64,000 nucleotides of DNA from Thysanoteuthis rhombus. Its lineage: Eukaryota > Mollusca > Cephalopoda > Oegopsida > Thysanoteuthidae. The notes under the pieces were generated by a model. The model had not been told where the DNA came from and ran no database searches. It saw only the letters and a list, made by a program, of their open reading frames with translations. Positions 22,460-34,749 of the stretch are shown here, piece after piece; within the stretch, counting starts at the first letter, position 1, and every line of letters begins with the position of its first letter. The DNA lies in NCBI GenBank assembly GCA_963457665.1, contig OY735233.1:44776392-44840391 (forward strand), given 5' to 3'. The position numbers and the translations under genes are program-made.

Positions 22460-23059
22460 CCCCTCCCAAAATTGTGCATGGGTAAACCTGTCTTCTCCAA
22501 TAGATGATATGATATATCTTGGATTCTTTTATCTTACACAATGACTTATCATATTACATCAACTATCATCATTGAATCGTGTTATATTCAATACCTCAGT
22601 GTTCCTTTCTTACATCTGGTATCATCTATATATAGTCATGTGAATTTTGAGCTTATATACCTTATTACACATATTGAAGCGTGACTTGTATAAGCAAAGG
22701 GTACAAGTTTCACTTTTTGCCTCATCATCCTGAGGAAAAAGGCCAAAGTACAATGCGTTATTTTGGTCGTAAGTATCTTAGTTTTCTATGGATTAGTAAT
22801 TTGCTACTGTAAACACCATTGATAGTAAAATGATAGCAATAAAACTTCATGTTAGCACAGTAATGGAGAGACACCACATAACTACTTCAAAATACTTAAT
22901 TGTGGATATGTTCATTGTTTTATCTCAAGAACTTTGGTCATGGTCCTCCACAGCGTCATTAACTTCCATGTATTCCAATGACTAAGGTGAATACAGAGGT
23001 TTATTGCTGTCTTTTGTTTATTCAAGAACTGCTTCTTCTTTGATGGTCAAATGCTTCCT
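22460..23059. other. Non-coding, nothing recognised
   Basis: AT-rich sequence; no matched repeat or coding pattern. Confidence 0.45.
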
Positions 23060-23395
23060 TTAGTTTAGTAGTTCCCAACCTTTTCAAGGTCATTCCCCAC
23101 TTTTGTCAATAAGATTACTAGTACCATCCTTCCATTCATGAATAACATAAAAATTATTAGATTCTAAGTTTTAGACGTCTAATCGATACGTGTCATCTTT
23201 TGCCAAAAGTTCATTGTGGTTGCTAACAATTATATTAAAATAGAATTACCTTAAAATCAATTTTGGGAAGCGAATGTTGCAGTTGTTTACAAGGATTTCA
23301 AATTTTATTGAAGCTCATAAAACCAATTAAGCAAAACTAAGAGATTATACCATAAAATAATAAACATAATTTTAGTAAACACAGTTATACTTGAT
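23060..23395 (+). repeat. hAT-like repeat family F, copy 2
   Basis: AGTTCCCAACCTTTTCAAGG, CATTCCCCACTTTTGTC, CAATAAGATTACTAGTA and the later ATAAAACCAATTAAGCAAAA block match 13197-13430. ~80 bp of additional internal sequence is present here. Confidence 0.65.
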
Positions 23396-24319
23396 CAAGC
23401 ATCACACATACCCAGTACCCTCAAGCCGAAAATATTCAACAAGACTTATTTATACCTCATACTTCTATCCCTCCCCCCTCTGGTTGGGGTCATTGAGAAG
23501 GGGGAAGGGGAAAGGGGGCCTGCTTTAGAATTCCAGATGCAGTGAGAGTAAAAAAAAAAAAAAAGAAAAAAAAAAAAGTTGAAAGTGTTGTTTACTAACC
23601 TCACATTAGTCTGGCACAAAGCCAGGAGTATAGTGCTCCCAGCAGGAATCAAACTCTCTACAGAAGTAATGGAGACTAGCTTATTAAGTACCTATCCATA
23701 GCATGGTACTCATACTGAGCTTGGATCATTTTAGCGCAAGGCCACAGTAGATGGACACCCAGTTAGGGTCAAACTCTGTGTACTAATCAATTGGTCTGTA
23801 AAAGGTACGCGTGAAGACCTAAACATTGTAATCCATTAACACAATTGAGTGGACTTCAAAATAACATCATAGACCTGAATTTATAAAGATTTTATTCTCA
23901 AGCATAAATTCTTTCAAAATCAAATAAATAAATTTCAGATAGTTGTGTATTGGTTCAATATTGGTTTCTGTTTGTGTGTATTGTGATATCACCCTAATCA
24001 GATACTTGAATCTATAGGTCAATTGTTGCAGGTTTAGTATTGCTTTACTGCATACCTCACCTGGAAGAAATATCATAGCAACTTCGGTCTTAATCCTTTT
24101 TTTCTTATGATACATACACACCTTTTTCCCTAGAATACTTCTGAATAGAAAACATAGCAAACAGGAAGTCTTCAAGAGTTATAAACCTCAACTTGTAGTT
24201 AACTTGAAAAATTTTTTTCATCTATACATCGTAGTAACCCAGTACAGGGTCATTAGGGCACCACAGATGATCTCATTATGGATTTATCAAGAATGAGATA
24301 GCCTGACAGAACCCATCCC
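23396..24319. other. Non-coding with purine-rich run
   Basis: Holds a G/A-rich stretch (23489-23519) and an A-rich run (23551-23577). The 102-codon minus frame at 23867-24175 is not supported by domain or context. Confidence 0.4.
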
Positions 24320-24540
24320 CTCTTCAAGCTGGTTTGGATTTAGTTGTCTATCTCCTAGACTGGTTGCTAATCAAAGCTAGAGAGCCTTGTCTGTCCTGCT
24401 ATTTATCCATGGCTAGGAGGAGATTAGATGGATTCATGCCTTTCGCCAAGGCATTAGTGCAAAGTGAATGCAAACACTCTCCCATCCTGTTCTCCATGCT
24501 CTTGACCATTTGGCCACTCTACTCCTCCTTATAGCTAAGT
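24320..24540 (-). repeat. Dispersed repeat family E, copy 2
   Basis: Matches 5010-5250 through TCTATCTCCTAGACTGG, TTGTCTGTCCTGCTATT, GATGGATTCATGCCTTTCG and the closing TTGACCATTTGGCCAC. Confidence 0.5.
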
Positions 24541-24899
24541 GGTTCCTGATGGGGTGGGGGTTGAATTTTACCTAAGGGGGAATTTAGGGATGAGACTATT
24601 AGGTGAAAAAAAAGTCATAGTGGAAATGTGTGATGCAAGATAGAGTATGACTGCAACCAAAGGTCTGTATTTTCTTTACCTGTTTAATCTATCAGAATTA
24701 TCTTTAATTCAGTTATAATGTTGACTTTTTGTCACTACTCAGATAGAAAAGGGAAAAACTAGTTATCTTATTGGCAAAAATGAGGAATGATCTTGAAAAG
24801 CCTGGGAACCACTTTAGCTAATTGCTTGGAACTATAGACTGATTTTTAAGGTTTTAGATTCTATCCGCAGTTCCTAGTTGGTAACACTAGGTAATACAA

Positions 24900-25230
24900 A
24901 TTTGTTTATAGAGATTTTTGCCCTGTGGCTAAGATAGTTGTACATTTCCTACTGGCATCAACAGTCAGTGTTTGAACCCTAGTGAAAAAGCCATGTTTTT
25001 GAAAGCTGACTCTCAAGGCAAGTAGGTCCTCCCCACTTGAAGGAATATTGCAGAATTATTTTTCTACCCAAGCCCAGGTAAAGGAGGCGGATTTGATGTG
25101 GGGTTAGAAACTCCACTGTATAAAACCTACTTTGTATTGAAACTGCAACAGAGTGGTTGCTTATGTATACTCCCCGAGGAGTTCATAGACATGAATAAAA
25201 ACCTGAAAGTCAGACCATAGATGTGCTAGT
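24900..25230 (+). mobile_element. tRNA-derived SINE (type 4), copy 1
   Basis: Head with A box CTGTGGCTAAGATAGTTG (24924-24941) and B box AGTGTTTGAACCCTAG (24966-24981). A unique body of ~240 bp follows with GGCAAGTAGGTCCTCCCC and ATAAAACCTACTTTGTATTG. No acceptor stem forms, so it is not a tRNA gene. Confidence 0.65.
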
Positions 25231-26263
25231 TCTCTTGTGTGAAGATCTAGCTACAATAGTATTTATTTTTAAGCTTACATAAAATTGAGTCAAAAAAATA
25301 TATCGATTACCCAGATATACTAAAATCTTGGAAATATGTTACCCATTATTATTAGATTATGACTTTGATCTTCAAAATTTGGAATGTAGTTTTTATAGAT
25401 GTATTGTGTATTATATTGAAAATCATCAAAATAACAATTTCTGATGCCTAGACACAACCAAAAAGATCTAGATTTAGATGTGAAACATCTAAATTGGCTA
25501 TACTGAACAAAGGACAGAAGTAACATTTTGGTATGTCAGTCAGTGACAGCAATAGATGCTTGCGCTTCTAAGAAGAAAAAAACAAAAAACAATTCGAGTA
25601 ATAGATTAAGTGGTCTTATTCCAAGAATTTGAAACTGATTTCATTGTTTTCTTTTGACTACAGACTTTCTAGGAAGGATATTAAAACCCTTCTAGTTTTC
25701 CAAAACGGACTGGTATTCCCCTGCCCCTCACTGATATAAGAGAGAAAGGCAGGGGTGGTGGTTCATGTATGTAATCTGTTCTACGAGTATGGTAATTTGA
25801 TACCAAAATAACCCGGCTTTGTTTTTTTATTTTTTTTATTTTTTCAGTTCAATTTATATGTATTGGCATGATTCATGAATATTATGCGACTAACAAAAAT
25901 AAAGATTTTCAGATTTAAGCTGCGTCAAACGTATATAATAATGTCTGGTACCCAAGAGAAAGATTTGAAATATAAGTTGTTCCAAGTTTGTTATTGTTAT
26001 CTTAACCAACTGGGCAATAATTGAGATGAAATGTTAATCTCCTTGACCTTCCTTTCTCTGCTCTCTTCCTGAATTATACCTGTATGGGGTCTGCTGAATT
26101 GTATATTTGTATGTACTTACCCAATTATATACCTATACGTGGTTTTAGGTTACCGGACAGCCTTTTGAGTATGAGTCAGTTATCATGTGAATTTCTGTTG
26201 AAAACTTATTGCATCACTTTCCTACTGTGTCTGTTGTTCTTATATCTTAGCAATAAATTAAAA
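25231..26263. other. Non-coding, nothing recognised
   Basis: AT-rich. Short open frames only. Confidence 0.45.
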
Positions 26264-26466
26264 TTGACTCTTAAATTCATATGAAATATTGAATGTTAAT
26301 ATCAAGGAAAAAAACTTCTGATTAAAAATTACCTCCCTTCAACCATTAGGTGAATTTTAAAATAACTGTTTCATTCAATTAGCAGGAGAATTCTATTGTT
26401 TTTGTTTTGTTTTATATTGAAGAATTTCATTGTCAATTACAAGCAGTTCAGGAATTTAAGAATTAA
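26264..26466 (-). mobile_element. MITE family B, reversed copy
   Basis: Left end TTGACTCTTAAATTCATA, right end GGAATTTAAGAATTAA, with ATTGTCAATTACAAGCAGTT in front of it. That is the reversed form of the family B text. 203 bp. Confidence 0.85.
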
Positions 26467-26966
26467 TGAAGGGGAAACTTGGGTTTTTTTTTTCATCTGC
26501 ATGTGTGGGCAAGGACAAAAATTGCCCAGTCCACACGGCCATTATTGTATTGGCATCAACCAACCCTCCGCTGATAGTGCAATAGGAAGGTGTTGCCCCA
26601 GATCCAGAATCCCCTGAACTGGGCTTGCCTCGTGTAGATCATGTCACAAGCACTACAGATACTATATTAACATCCAAGCCTGAAGCTAGCTCAGATCCTA
26701 AATGTTGGAGTTTTGTATACATTCGTAAATAAAACCTATCATTGCAAATGAAAAATACCTGAAGGTGATTACTACTATTGAAGTATCATGAATCAGGAAT
26801 AGCTGTAAGATGTGAATGAATTATCATGGCATATGTTTTAGATGTAATGTAATTATATTGATTTCTTAAGATTTCCCAGTTTCAAAACAATCATTTCAGA
26901 AAACCTGGATATAACATTGATAACTGTCTCTATAGAATTATTACGTTATATTGAATATGTCAATAA

Positions 26967-27115
26967 TTAACTCTTGAATTTATACGAGTAAATTCAAATG
27001 GTAATTCAAGGGAAGTAAATTTTGCTTAAAGTTGCTTCCTTTGCATTTTTGGATTATTAAAAAAAAAAATTCATTTCATGAAAGAGTCGATTTAGAAAAA
27101 GAAAAAGAAAAAGGT
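26967..27115 (-). mobile_element. MITE family B, degenerate partial copy
   Basis: TTAACTCTTGAATTTATACG at the left and a following CAAGGGAAGTAAATTTTG fit the reversed family B; the right end is lost near ATGAAAGAGTCGA. Confidence 0.5.
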
Positions 27116-27349
27116 TACGTCGTCTTTGAATAGTCTCAGCTGATGAGATGGTTTTAATTCAAAAATTGTTTTTATATTGAGATGTGTAAGGATTGCAAAG
27201 GTTTCGACTTTCTATGTGTATTTTGCAGTTGATTTAATAAATTCTTTGAATTGAGTTGTCGGGGTCAATACTACTCAGGAATAAACTAAAACACTTTAAT
27301 CAGTGAACAGTGGGAAATTTGAATTTCTTTGATGTACCAATACTGTTAT

Positions 27350-27524
27350 TTAACACTTATATTCATGAATGGTTTGATACTACTCGTAATTGACAGTGAA
27401 AAATCATGAAACTCTTCTATAAATTGAATAAAAAATATATATACATCACCCAGGAGATAATTTTAATCAGAATTTATTTCCTTTGATGTTGGTATTCAGT
27501 TTTTCTCATGAATTTAAGGGTTAA
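27350..27524 (+). mobile_element. MITE family B copy 459 bp upstream of spire KIND exon
   Basis: Left TTAACACTTATATTCATGAA, internal TCGTAATTGACAGTG and GGAGATAATTTTAATCAGAA, right CTCATGAATTTAAGGGTTAA. 175 bp. Confidence 0.85.
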
Positions 27525-27599
27525 AAGAAACCATACCTCTAGTCATTATCAGAGATGTACTGATAACAAAAAGTTGAAAAGCAAACTATACTTTTCTCC

Positions 27600-27700
27600 C
27601 AATGGCTCGAAAGGTAAGTGTAACTTAGAGTCCAGCCCTACATTGGCCAGAAATAGTTTGAGTTGAAAAACTGGGTAATAAATAAGTTCAGAGTAATGTT
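27600..27700 (+). repeat. Dispersed repeat family K, copy 2
   Basis: GAAAGGTAAGTGTAAC and GTCCAGCCCTACATTGGC match 12186-12290. Confidence 0.55.
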
Positions 27701-27982
27701 TGTTTTTTGTTTTTGTTTTAGTTTTTCTTCCTCAATACTCCCAGCTGGAATAAGGGAGGATCTTATATGCTATCAAATATGGTAGTAAAATTAAAAAACA
27801 AAAACATGTCTAATCTCACAATATAGATTTAAAGCAATATATATTACTACACTTGTTCATAAGTGCCAACCCTTATATAACACTCCATTCACTCACCTTA
27901 AATACATTGGTTTTACTTCCATAAGTTACTTTACTACTATAGATCTATTATTGATTCTATTATTTAATGTCCTATTTTTCAG

Positions 27983-28213
27983 GTTGTTCAGTCTCTTGGG
28001 ATAATTGTTTTCCAAGCTTTAGACTATGGCTTAAGTGAAACAGAAGAGCATCATTTAAGCTCAGAATTGGAATACCTTATTGAATACATGACAGCCCCAG
28101 GCACAGATGACGAAGACAGTGATTCTCAAGCCATTGATGATGAAGGCATTGTTAATGATGATGATGGGCATGGATCATCAAAACCTGCCTGCAACTTTCG
28201 ATGTGTCCAACAG
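27983..28213 (+). CDS. spire: spire exon: central KIND domain plus acidic loop
   Basis: This is an internal exon of 77 codons, phase 0 at both ends, bounded by cctatttttcAG upstream and GTAAGAAC downstream. It opens with VVQSLGIIVFQALDYGL, the signature helix of Spire KIND domains, then LSSELEYLIEYM. KIND is a catalytically dead kinase-like fold that binds the C-terminal tail of Fmn-family formins, so Spire and formin nucleate actin together, in known systems on vesicles and in oocytes. From residue ~40 the exon becomes a strongly acidic, probably disordered loop (DDEDSDS, DDEG, NDDDG). Known Spire proteins also have an acidic, length-variable insertion at this point. It ends NFRCVQQ, which continues into the next exon. 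The start of KIND is missing from the window. Family assignment is by recognition of conserved residues, not by a search. Confidence 0.93.
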
Positions 28214-28559
28214 GTAAGAACTTTTACCTAATTTGACTAGTTTTTACCTTCATCTTCATTTCTTTTTTTCTTTTTTTTTTTTTTTTGCACAACTTCCTAT
28301 TCAGGACCATCGTATTTATGGCAACGAATAACAGCGTAATTCAAAATAGAGAGCAGGTTTTGACTGAGACTGGAACTCTCACCTTCATTACCAGAGGGAT
28401 TCCAGTTTACACCTGGCTACCTCTGTCAATCATCCAGAATTTTTTATGGTTTAGCAGAAGCTGATTCACACTTTTTAAATTTAACTCTTGGTGAGCAACA
28501 CTTGGCGCCATATTTTCTTTGCTAGTTAGTATCATTAATGTCATTGAATAACTGTAGTC

Positions 28560-28945
28560 ACCAAAGGTAGGGGAAGGGTTCTATCCTTTTTTATGTGCAT
28601 GGATTCGTGTGTTCCAGCACTCCTGGCCATACTGTTTTGTCTACAGACTAGAAAATTGTAATCAGCTCTCAACCCAACTCCGCTCTGAAAGAATATTAAT
28701 TTTTTATTTTTGGGGGAAAAAAAGCTTTTTTTGTACCTTTCTGAACCTTATTATGGTAGGTTTATTAATAATATCTAGATTCTCCAGAATGTTGATCTTT
28801 CTTCATTTTACTCTATTTTAGATGTTTTTCAGTGATGTCATGAATAGAATTAATTCTGATCATATTTATTTTTTTGATAGAATTTTTCTCAGGTATCAAA
28901 TTTTCAACTTGCACTTGTTCAATTATTGGTTGTGATGGCGAGTCT
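28560..28945 (+). repeat. Dispersed repeat family C, copy 1
   Basis: About 385 bp matching 57640-58025: ACTGTTTTGTCTACAGA, ATTTTTTATTTTTGGGGG, GATTCTCCAGAATGTTGAT, TTTTAGATGTTTTTCAGTG, ATTCTGATCATATTTATT and TTGTTCAATTATTG. Begins 347 bp after the KIND exon. Confidence 0.8.
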
Positions 28946-29269
28946 TCATCATTTTTGCATAAAGTATTTTAGTAAAGTTATTAATACAATGCTTCATTCA
29001 ATAATCCTGTGTTTTTGATGTTTCATAGGAAAATGTTACTTTTCTCTGCTCTTTATTATACACAGATTTATGTGTCCTGATTTTGATCCTTAAAGTTACA
29101 ATGTTTCAATCATTGTACCGTCCCACCTTCTTCAGGTGTTTGTTGTAGCTGGTCACAATCTGGAAATTTTGAAACAAAATTCCTATTCAGAACAAACGTT
29201 TTTTTGTTTTGTTTTTTTTAAAATTTTTCCTATGAATATTTAGACCATCGTTTGGAATAATTTGAAATA

Positions 29270-29880
29270 TCTGGAATCAAAACTTCCAGTCACCTTCCCT
29301 ACAACGTAGCTATATATAAACTGATTTTCATTCAGTTTTCAGTTGGTATATGGCATTAAGGGTATAAGCTCTCTGAGTGCTTTCATGTTTATGTTATGGA
29401 AAAGATGGTGTTAGATCAATGTTGTAAGATTAGTGGTCAGCAATGTTTCCTCAAATTTTTCCATTGCCAGCTTGGGACCAAAAAGCCTGTGAGCTGCTGA
29501 AGTGGAGTGTGCAGAAAATGTTTTACTTTTTAGACGCATCATTGATATTTTTTTTTTTTTTTTTTTTTTGCCTGAAGTTTATAAAACAAAAGTCACTTAT
29601 AACCAAAAGTTTATAATATTATAGAAATTTATTTGGTGTATTGGTTTTTCTCTATTGAATCACCATAGCCCCACAAATGGCCCACCCAACCAATCAGCCA
29701 AATGGTCTACAGACTCTTTTCTCTTTGCTCATTTATTTGTCCTTGTGCCTCCAGGTACTCAGGATCACATTTTGGGGGCTACAACCTTGGAAATTTGCAT
29801 GAGTAACACCACTAGACACCTTTTGAAAAAACTAAAATGTTTTTCTTTCAAAGTGCTTATTATGCTAGTATTTTTCTAAA
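29270..29880 (+). repeat. Dispersed repeat family D, copy 1
   Basis: Two homologous blocks shared with 53130-53905: ACAACGTAGCTATATATAAA with TTTTCATTCAGTTTT at the start, and CCACAAATGGCCCACCCAAC, CTACAGACTCTTTTCTCTTT, CACCACTAGACACC at the end. A poly-T run sits in the middle. No protein recognised. Confidence 0.7.
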
Positions 29881-31034
29881 TAATTAGTTCTAGATTTTAT
29901 TTGTTCATTATCAATTTAATAATGATACTCAGAGCCAGAGTAATTTGACTTGTCCGGTCTTGTAGTCTTGTCATTTACCCCCCCCCCTTCCCCTTTTTTT
30001 CCTGCAATCTGAAATTTTCCAAATTTGCCCATTGCATTAAAATTTCACCATCTGACATAATTCTTTGCTGTGCAGGACTGTGCTACTTGAAGGGAGTTCT
30101 TGTTATTAAGGTATAAGCGAGCATATTTTCAGGTGTATCCACCCACCTGTATTCGATGCTTTTTGGTCAGTTCCAGTTATGTTAAACAACAGAAATAGGG
30201 AGGGGGTTGTGTTTTATTTACCAGTTGCTATAATGTCATAAGAGGTGTGATATCGTCAAAGGTGTGATGTCATTAAATCTATTTGGATCAAGCGTTTTTT
30301 TTTTTGTTTGTTGTCCAGTATCTAAAACTGCAAAAATCGCTAAAATCAGCTAAACTTATCATTTTTCCGCTAAGTTTATTGGTAAGAATTTTATGTGCAC
30401 TCATATAATGCTCACTTATCAAATAAAATAACCATAATGCAGAACAAATTGATAAAAATTATACATTTGCTTTGATTTACATTTGCTAATTATTTTTTTA
30501 TTTTAATTGGTGAATGTTTAGCTGAACCATTATCACTTTTGTCTTCCTCCTCCTGCTATTACAACCACAACTTGTAATGCTACTACTAATACTTTGTTTA
30601 GAGCCCTTTTGAAATTGGAAATCACAGATATGGATGTATGGATGGTTGACTCATTGTTGAACTTCAGTTTTTGTTTAATTTTATAGACCACTGATGTTGA
30701 TCAATAATCTCTTGAACTGATCATCCAAAAATATATTTCTCTATTTAGATTTTTTTTCCAATAGAATAATATATTCTTGGAATAAGTTGACTCGTCATGT
30801 TGAAAATAGCATTGGTTTAGATATTTTAAAAAAATAATTTAGGTAAGTTTAGAAATTATGGAAAGAGCATGAACTTATAAGGACATTTTTGGTATTTGTC
30901 TGAGATTTTCAAGAGAATCTGATCTGTATTTTGTGGTAAATTGTAAATAGTTTATATTTGTGTACATTTAATAGTGATTTTTATGAATTTTATATTTATT
31001 TTATATTTATTTTAAAGTTGACGTCTAAATATTG
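29881..31034. other. Non-coding, nothing recognised
   Basis: AT-rich. Contains a C9 run (29980-29988) and a small doublet of GTGTGAT-TC near 30245-30270. Confidence 0.45.
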
Positions 31035-31385
31035 TGGTTGAACTCCAAAACCGGAGTCGACTTTATTTCTCTTAGGCTACCAGGACAATCCTCCTCAAAA
31101 TTATGGAGTGTGAACCGATATGTAAAATTCACATCTCCTGCCGTGATTTGAACTCCTGACCAATTAATTGCCAGGAAGCTGACTGAGCCAAGTTGACAAG
31201 TCTTAGATATCAACAAGAATATGCAAGGGCTTATTTCATTCTAATCGATAAAAACATTTCTATAAAAAAATACATATGTTGTAATTTTTCATTTATTATA
31301 TATACAATACAGAAGTTGCAGTAATTATCTTCAGTCAGAATAGAAGTTGGAGTAGAGTTTGACCCTGCAGCAGTCAGTCTTGTTT
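31035..31385 (-). mobile_element. Composite tRNA-SINE family 1, copy 3
   Basis: On the minus strand the order is leader (ACTGCTGCAGGGTCAAACTC, then GACTGAAGATAATTACTGCA), then A box TTGGCTCAGTCAGC, B box GGAGTTCAAATCACG, and body ending TGAGGAGGATTGTCCTGG. The cleanest copy in the window, ~350 bp. Confidence 0.8.
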
Positions 31386-32086
31386 ATGATGAGAGATGGC
31401 CAAAGCGGCATAACAAATCATCCTGTTAATGGTGTACGCATTTGGCTCGTTTTAGAAAAAAGAAAGTTGAAAGCTTCATTATTCTTTGAGTTTATTTTTG
31501 ATCTCTGGCTCGAGGTGGACTCTGTGACAAATTGCTCCTAACATTCGACTGGATTTGCATCAAATTGTCTTTCGTTACAATTCTGATCTTCTGTCAGATG
31601 TCGGAAATTTTTGTCTCAATTTTTTTGTCAGATCTACACCACTTTAGAGGTTATCTATCTCTGTGTTTTTTATTGATCATCCCTTACTGTGTTATAGACA
31701 GTTTTTGTGGAATGGCAGTTGGAAGTCTGACTCCAGACTTTCTTACGTACTCTCTCCATTGCGTACATGCACCTACTAATTTCTTAATAGTAGTATAATT
31801 TTCTTTTCCACTTTTGATACAAGCAAAAGCCAGATTAAACTAATGAGGGACCTGTAACCTATTTCTTAAAGGGGCTCTAACTTGACAGAATACACATAAA
31901 TATTGAAATAGATTTTTTACAAGCATAGTGAGGTAATGAATCTTTTTCATTTTAGATACACCCAGATCATATGAAATATACATATTCAATAATAGTATTT
32001 CTTCATTTTAATCTTTATGCAGCGGCAATGACTTGAGTTTTGATTATCTTTCCATTGATGCGATTTATCTCATTAGTCCTTGAAAG
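31386..32086. other. Non-coding, two unassigned open frames
   Basis: Frames at 31359-31541 and 31532-31798 are hydrophobic and T-rich with no recognised domain. Confidence 0.4.
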
Positions 32087-32515
32087 AATGATATGCAACC
32101 CACTTTTAGTCACCTATGGAGCTGAAACATGGAATCTAACCAAAGATTGACCCTCAAACTGGGAACCCTGTTACATGCACAGGAGAGAATCATGCTCAAC
32201 ATGGAGAGATAACAACGGCACAATATATTAAAGAAAAAGCAAGAGTCTGAGATATTGAAGAATCCATTAGAAAACTCGAATTGCTATAGGCTGGTCATGT
32301 TACTAGAATGAGAGACAACCACTTAACGTCATGACTCACAATGTAGATCCCCAGTGATCACATGCAAAATTGTGGCCAGCAAAAAATTAGGTAGCATGAT
32401 GAAGTAGACAAGTTCAAGAGATATTGGCTTTCTGACACCCACGGTAGAGAGTTCTGGTGAATCTTGGGGAAGGTCTCTGTTCAATGACAAACACTAAAAG
32501 TTTGATGATGATATG
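32087..32515 (+). mobile_element. RTE-like LINE 3' end, degenerate
   Basis: ERMICNPLLVTYGAETWNLT is followed by remnants matching the 12310-12760 copy (CACATGCAAAATTGTGGCC, GGAAGGTCTCTGTTCAATG), and it ends AGTTTGATGATGATATG, the ATG-type tail. Confidence 0.8.
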
Positions 32516-33787
32516 TATCACATAGATGCTATTCTCCCATTAATTACTGTGTTAAAAAAAAAATACCCCCAATTAATGGCGATAATGGGACCAAATTGCT
32601 AACCTTAGATACCCAGTCGTTCATAAAAGTTGAAGACAGTATAGTACTATAATGATAGAGTAAGTGCAGAATCGCTGAATCAGAATTGACAGCTTAAAAG
32701 CATTTTGACCGGGACCCCTAGAAATGTGGGGCCCGTAGCATATGCGTCATTTGATACATAGTTAATCCGGCACCAAAAATGGTACAAATATGAATGTTTA
32801 TTTTACTAATACTCACTGTATATGGTTTATCTAAACAAATTTCCTCAACGTTGTTGTGTATATTTAACATTTCAGCCATGTACCCTCTGACCTTGAATGT
32901 AGAATTTAGTTCCGGGTAGGTGGGGTAGCATGCCCATCCCCTCACATGTTATATCTGGGTTTTTGTGTCCTTGTTTTGGGGATGGTCGCTTTGTAATCCT
33001 TTGAGCTAAAAATATGCTTGCCTCTTTCAGGCAATATTTCCTATAATTTTTTGTAGTCATTGCAAACAAAAATTTCACATTGTGCGATTATTTTTTCGGT
33101 GACAACAGTATGTGTGCATCTTTCTATTTCACATGGTGAATCAATATTTTCTTTGATAAAAACCTCACTAAACTATCAACAGAATTTGGAATCTTTTGTG
33201 CACACATTGATTCCGATTGTGTACTGGTTGTAAAATGTGTATGCCTGTACACATGTGCAAAGCTTAAAGCCCACACCTAAGGAATTCCAAGTTCACTGAC
33301 TGCTATTTCCTGATCAGTATTTCTCAAGGCCTATTCATATCAGTACTTGATCTGCTGATTGTTATCTGAGCTTGGTATGTGGTCAAATTCATTCAGTTGT
33401 CATTTGTTTCTCCCCGGGTGCATAGCTGATGGGAAGGTTGGGGGAATTTAGAAACCGCCCCCCAATGGAGGGGGGGTCTTCAAATCATGATGAATAATAA
33501 CCTACTGCATTTCTATTAACTTGAATGATTAACATTATACAATAATGAATGTGGGGGGGGGGCTCCTCAAGGAGTCAAGTCCCCACCCACCCACCCACCC
33601 AACCACCAAAACGCCAGCAATGCTTCTGCTTCTCCCTGTCTATTATTTTGATCTCAGTCCGTAAAATCAAGGAAATTAGTCCGACTAAACTACATGTAAC
33701 AGTTAAAACATTAGTCAGTGTATTAGTTCCATCAGTACCAATTTTGCAAGGTTTTAAAATATCTAATTATTACCTCCAGAAGATTCT
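32516..33787. other. Non-coding with G- and C-runs
   Basis: Contains G9 (33553-33561), CCACCCAC runs (33581-33600) and a GGGACCCC/GGGGCCC pair (32709-32735). The open frame at 33549-33830 arises from the C-rich tract. Confidence 0.4.
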
Positions 33788-33840
33788 GGTTGTTAGAAAC
33801 AGTCAACCGAAACTGTCAACATCAACATAGGTTTTTCATA
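33788..33840 (+). repeat. Family A, left-end fragment only
   Basis: GTTAGAAACAGTCAACCGAA, then ACTGTCAACATCAACATAGG, as at the left end of the copy at 44810. Confidence 0.55.
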
Positions 33841-33954
33841 TTTTAAAGATGCTCTGGTTGACTGTGCATCTGTATGGCATGTATTGGTAATTGTTGCTGA
33901 TTCTATGCTTTTCTTGTTTAACAGCATGATATTCAACATATAGTGCTATTTTTT

Positions 33955-34392
33955 AATGCAACTTTTAGCAGTATTTTGGAAGCAATTTTTAGTAGTATTT
34001 TTAAAGCAATTCTTGGTATTTTTTAAAGCAATTCTTGGTATTTTTTAAAGCAATTCTTGGTATTTTTTAAAGCAATTCTTGGTATTTTTTAAAGCAATTC
34101 TTGGTATTTCAAAAGCGATTCTTGGTATTTTTTAAAGCAATTTTTGGTATTTTTTGAAGCAATTTTTGGTATTTTTTGAAGCAATTTTTGGTATTTTTTT
34201 TAAAGCAATTCTTGGTATTTTTTTTAAAGCAATTCTTGGTATTTTTTTTAAAGCAATTCTTGGTATTTTTTTTAAAGCAATTCTTGGTATTTTTTTTAAA
34301 GCAATTCTTGGTATTTTTTTTTGAAGCAATTCTTGGTATTTTTTGAAGCAATTTTAAAAGTATTTTAAAAGTATTTTTAAAGCAATTTTTTA
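33955..34392. repeat. 23-25 bp T-rich minisatellite
   Basis: About 17 units of AAAGCAATTCTTGGTATTTT plus 3-5 bases. Early units carry TTTTTTA, middle units GAAGCAATTTTTGG, later units an extra TT giving 25 bp. Both ends decay into GCAATTTTTAGTA-like units. Confidence 0.95.
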
Positions 34393-34749
34393 GTATAGTA
34401 TTAGTGGTTTTTGGCATTCTGCAAGGTCAATTTATTGTAAAAAAGATTTCTTTAGTTGGCTAAAGTTGGATAAAGGTTGTACCAATGGAGCAAGCAAGAG
34501 GGGCTGAAAATTTTAACATCTATTCCATGTTACATTTAGAAAAGAGAAAAAAGGTTCTATTTTCCTCCCAAATTGGTTTTCCTTAATACAGGTTTTCCCG
34601 TTATAACTCAAGTGTTGGTGTCCAAGAAAGCTAACCATGTTATAAGCAAGCTGCAATGACCAGTTGCCATTTCACCTATTCTATAACTGTAGCTATTTTA
34701 GTTAGGCTGTAACAATATTTAGTTTTTAGCCCCTCTGTTTGTTTCCTGC
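34393..34749. other. Non-coding, nothing recognised
   Basis: AT-rich spacer between the array and the next family A copy. Confidence 0.4.

Larger units (their letters stand above)
1..27982 (+). other. Region upstream of first visible spire exon (probable intron or 5' flank)
   Basis: No part of this stretch looks like a spire coding exon. The expected preceding exon would encode the N-terminal half of the KIND domain, and I see nothing like it in any frame. Because exon 27983-28213 opens inside KIND with a 3' splice site, its partner exon must lie 5' of base 1 or be too divergent to recognise. What the stretch contains is listed separately: dispersed repeats, SINEs, LINE tails and microsatellites. 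Calling it an intron is inference. Confidence 0.5.

Noticed and set aside
23620..23740. A SINE head on the minus strand (GTTTGATTCCTGC as B box)
   Set aside because: No matching A box could be placed.
34109..34417. Open frames with repeated NTKNCFKK or IPRIALKK text
   Set aside because: They are translations of the 23-25 bp array; overlapping frames on the same strand differ only by phase.
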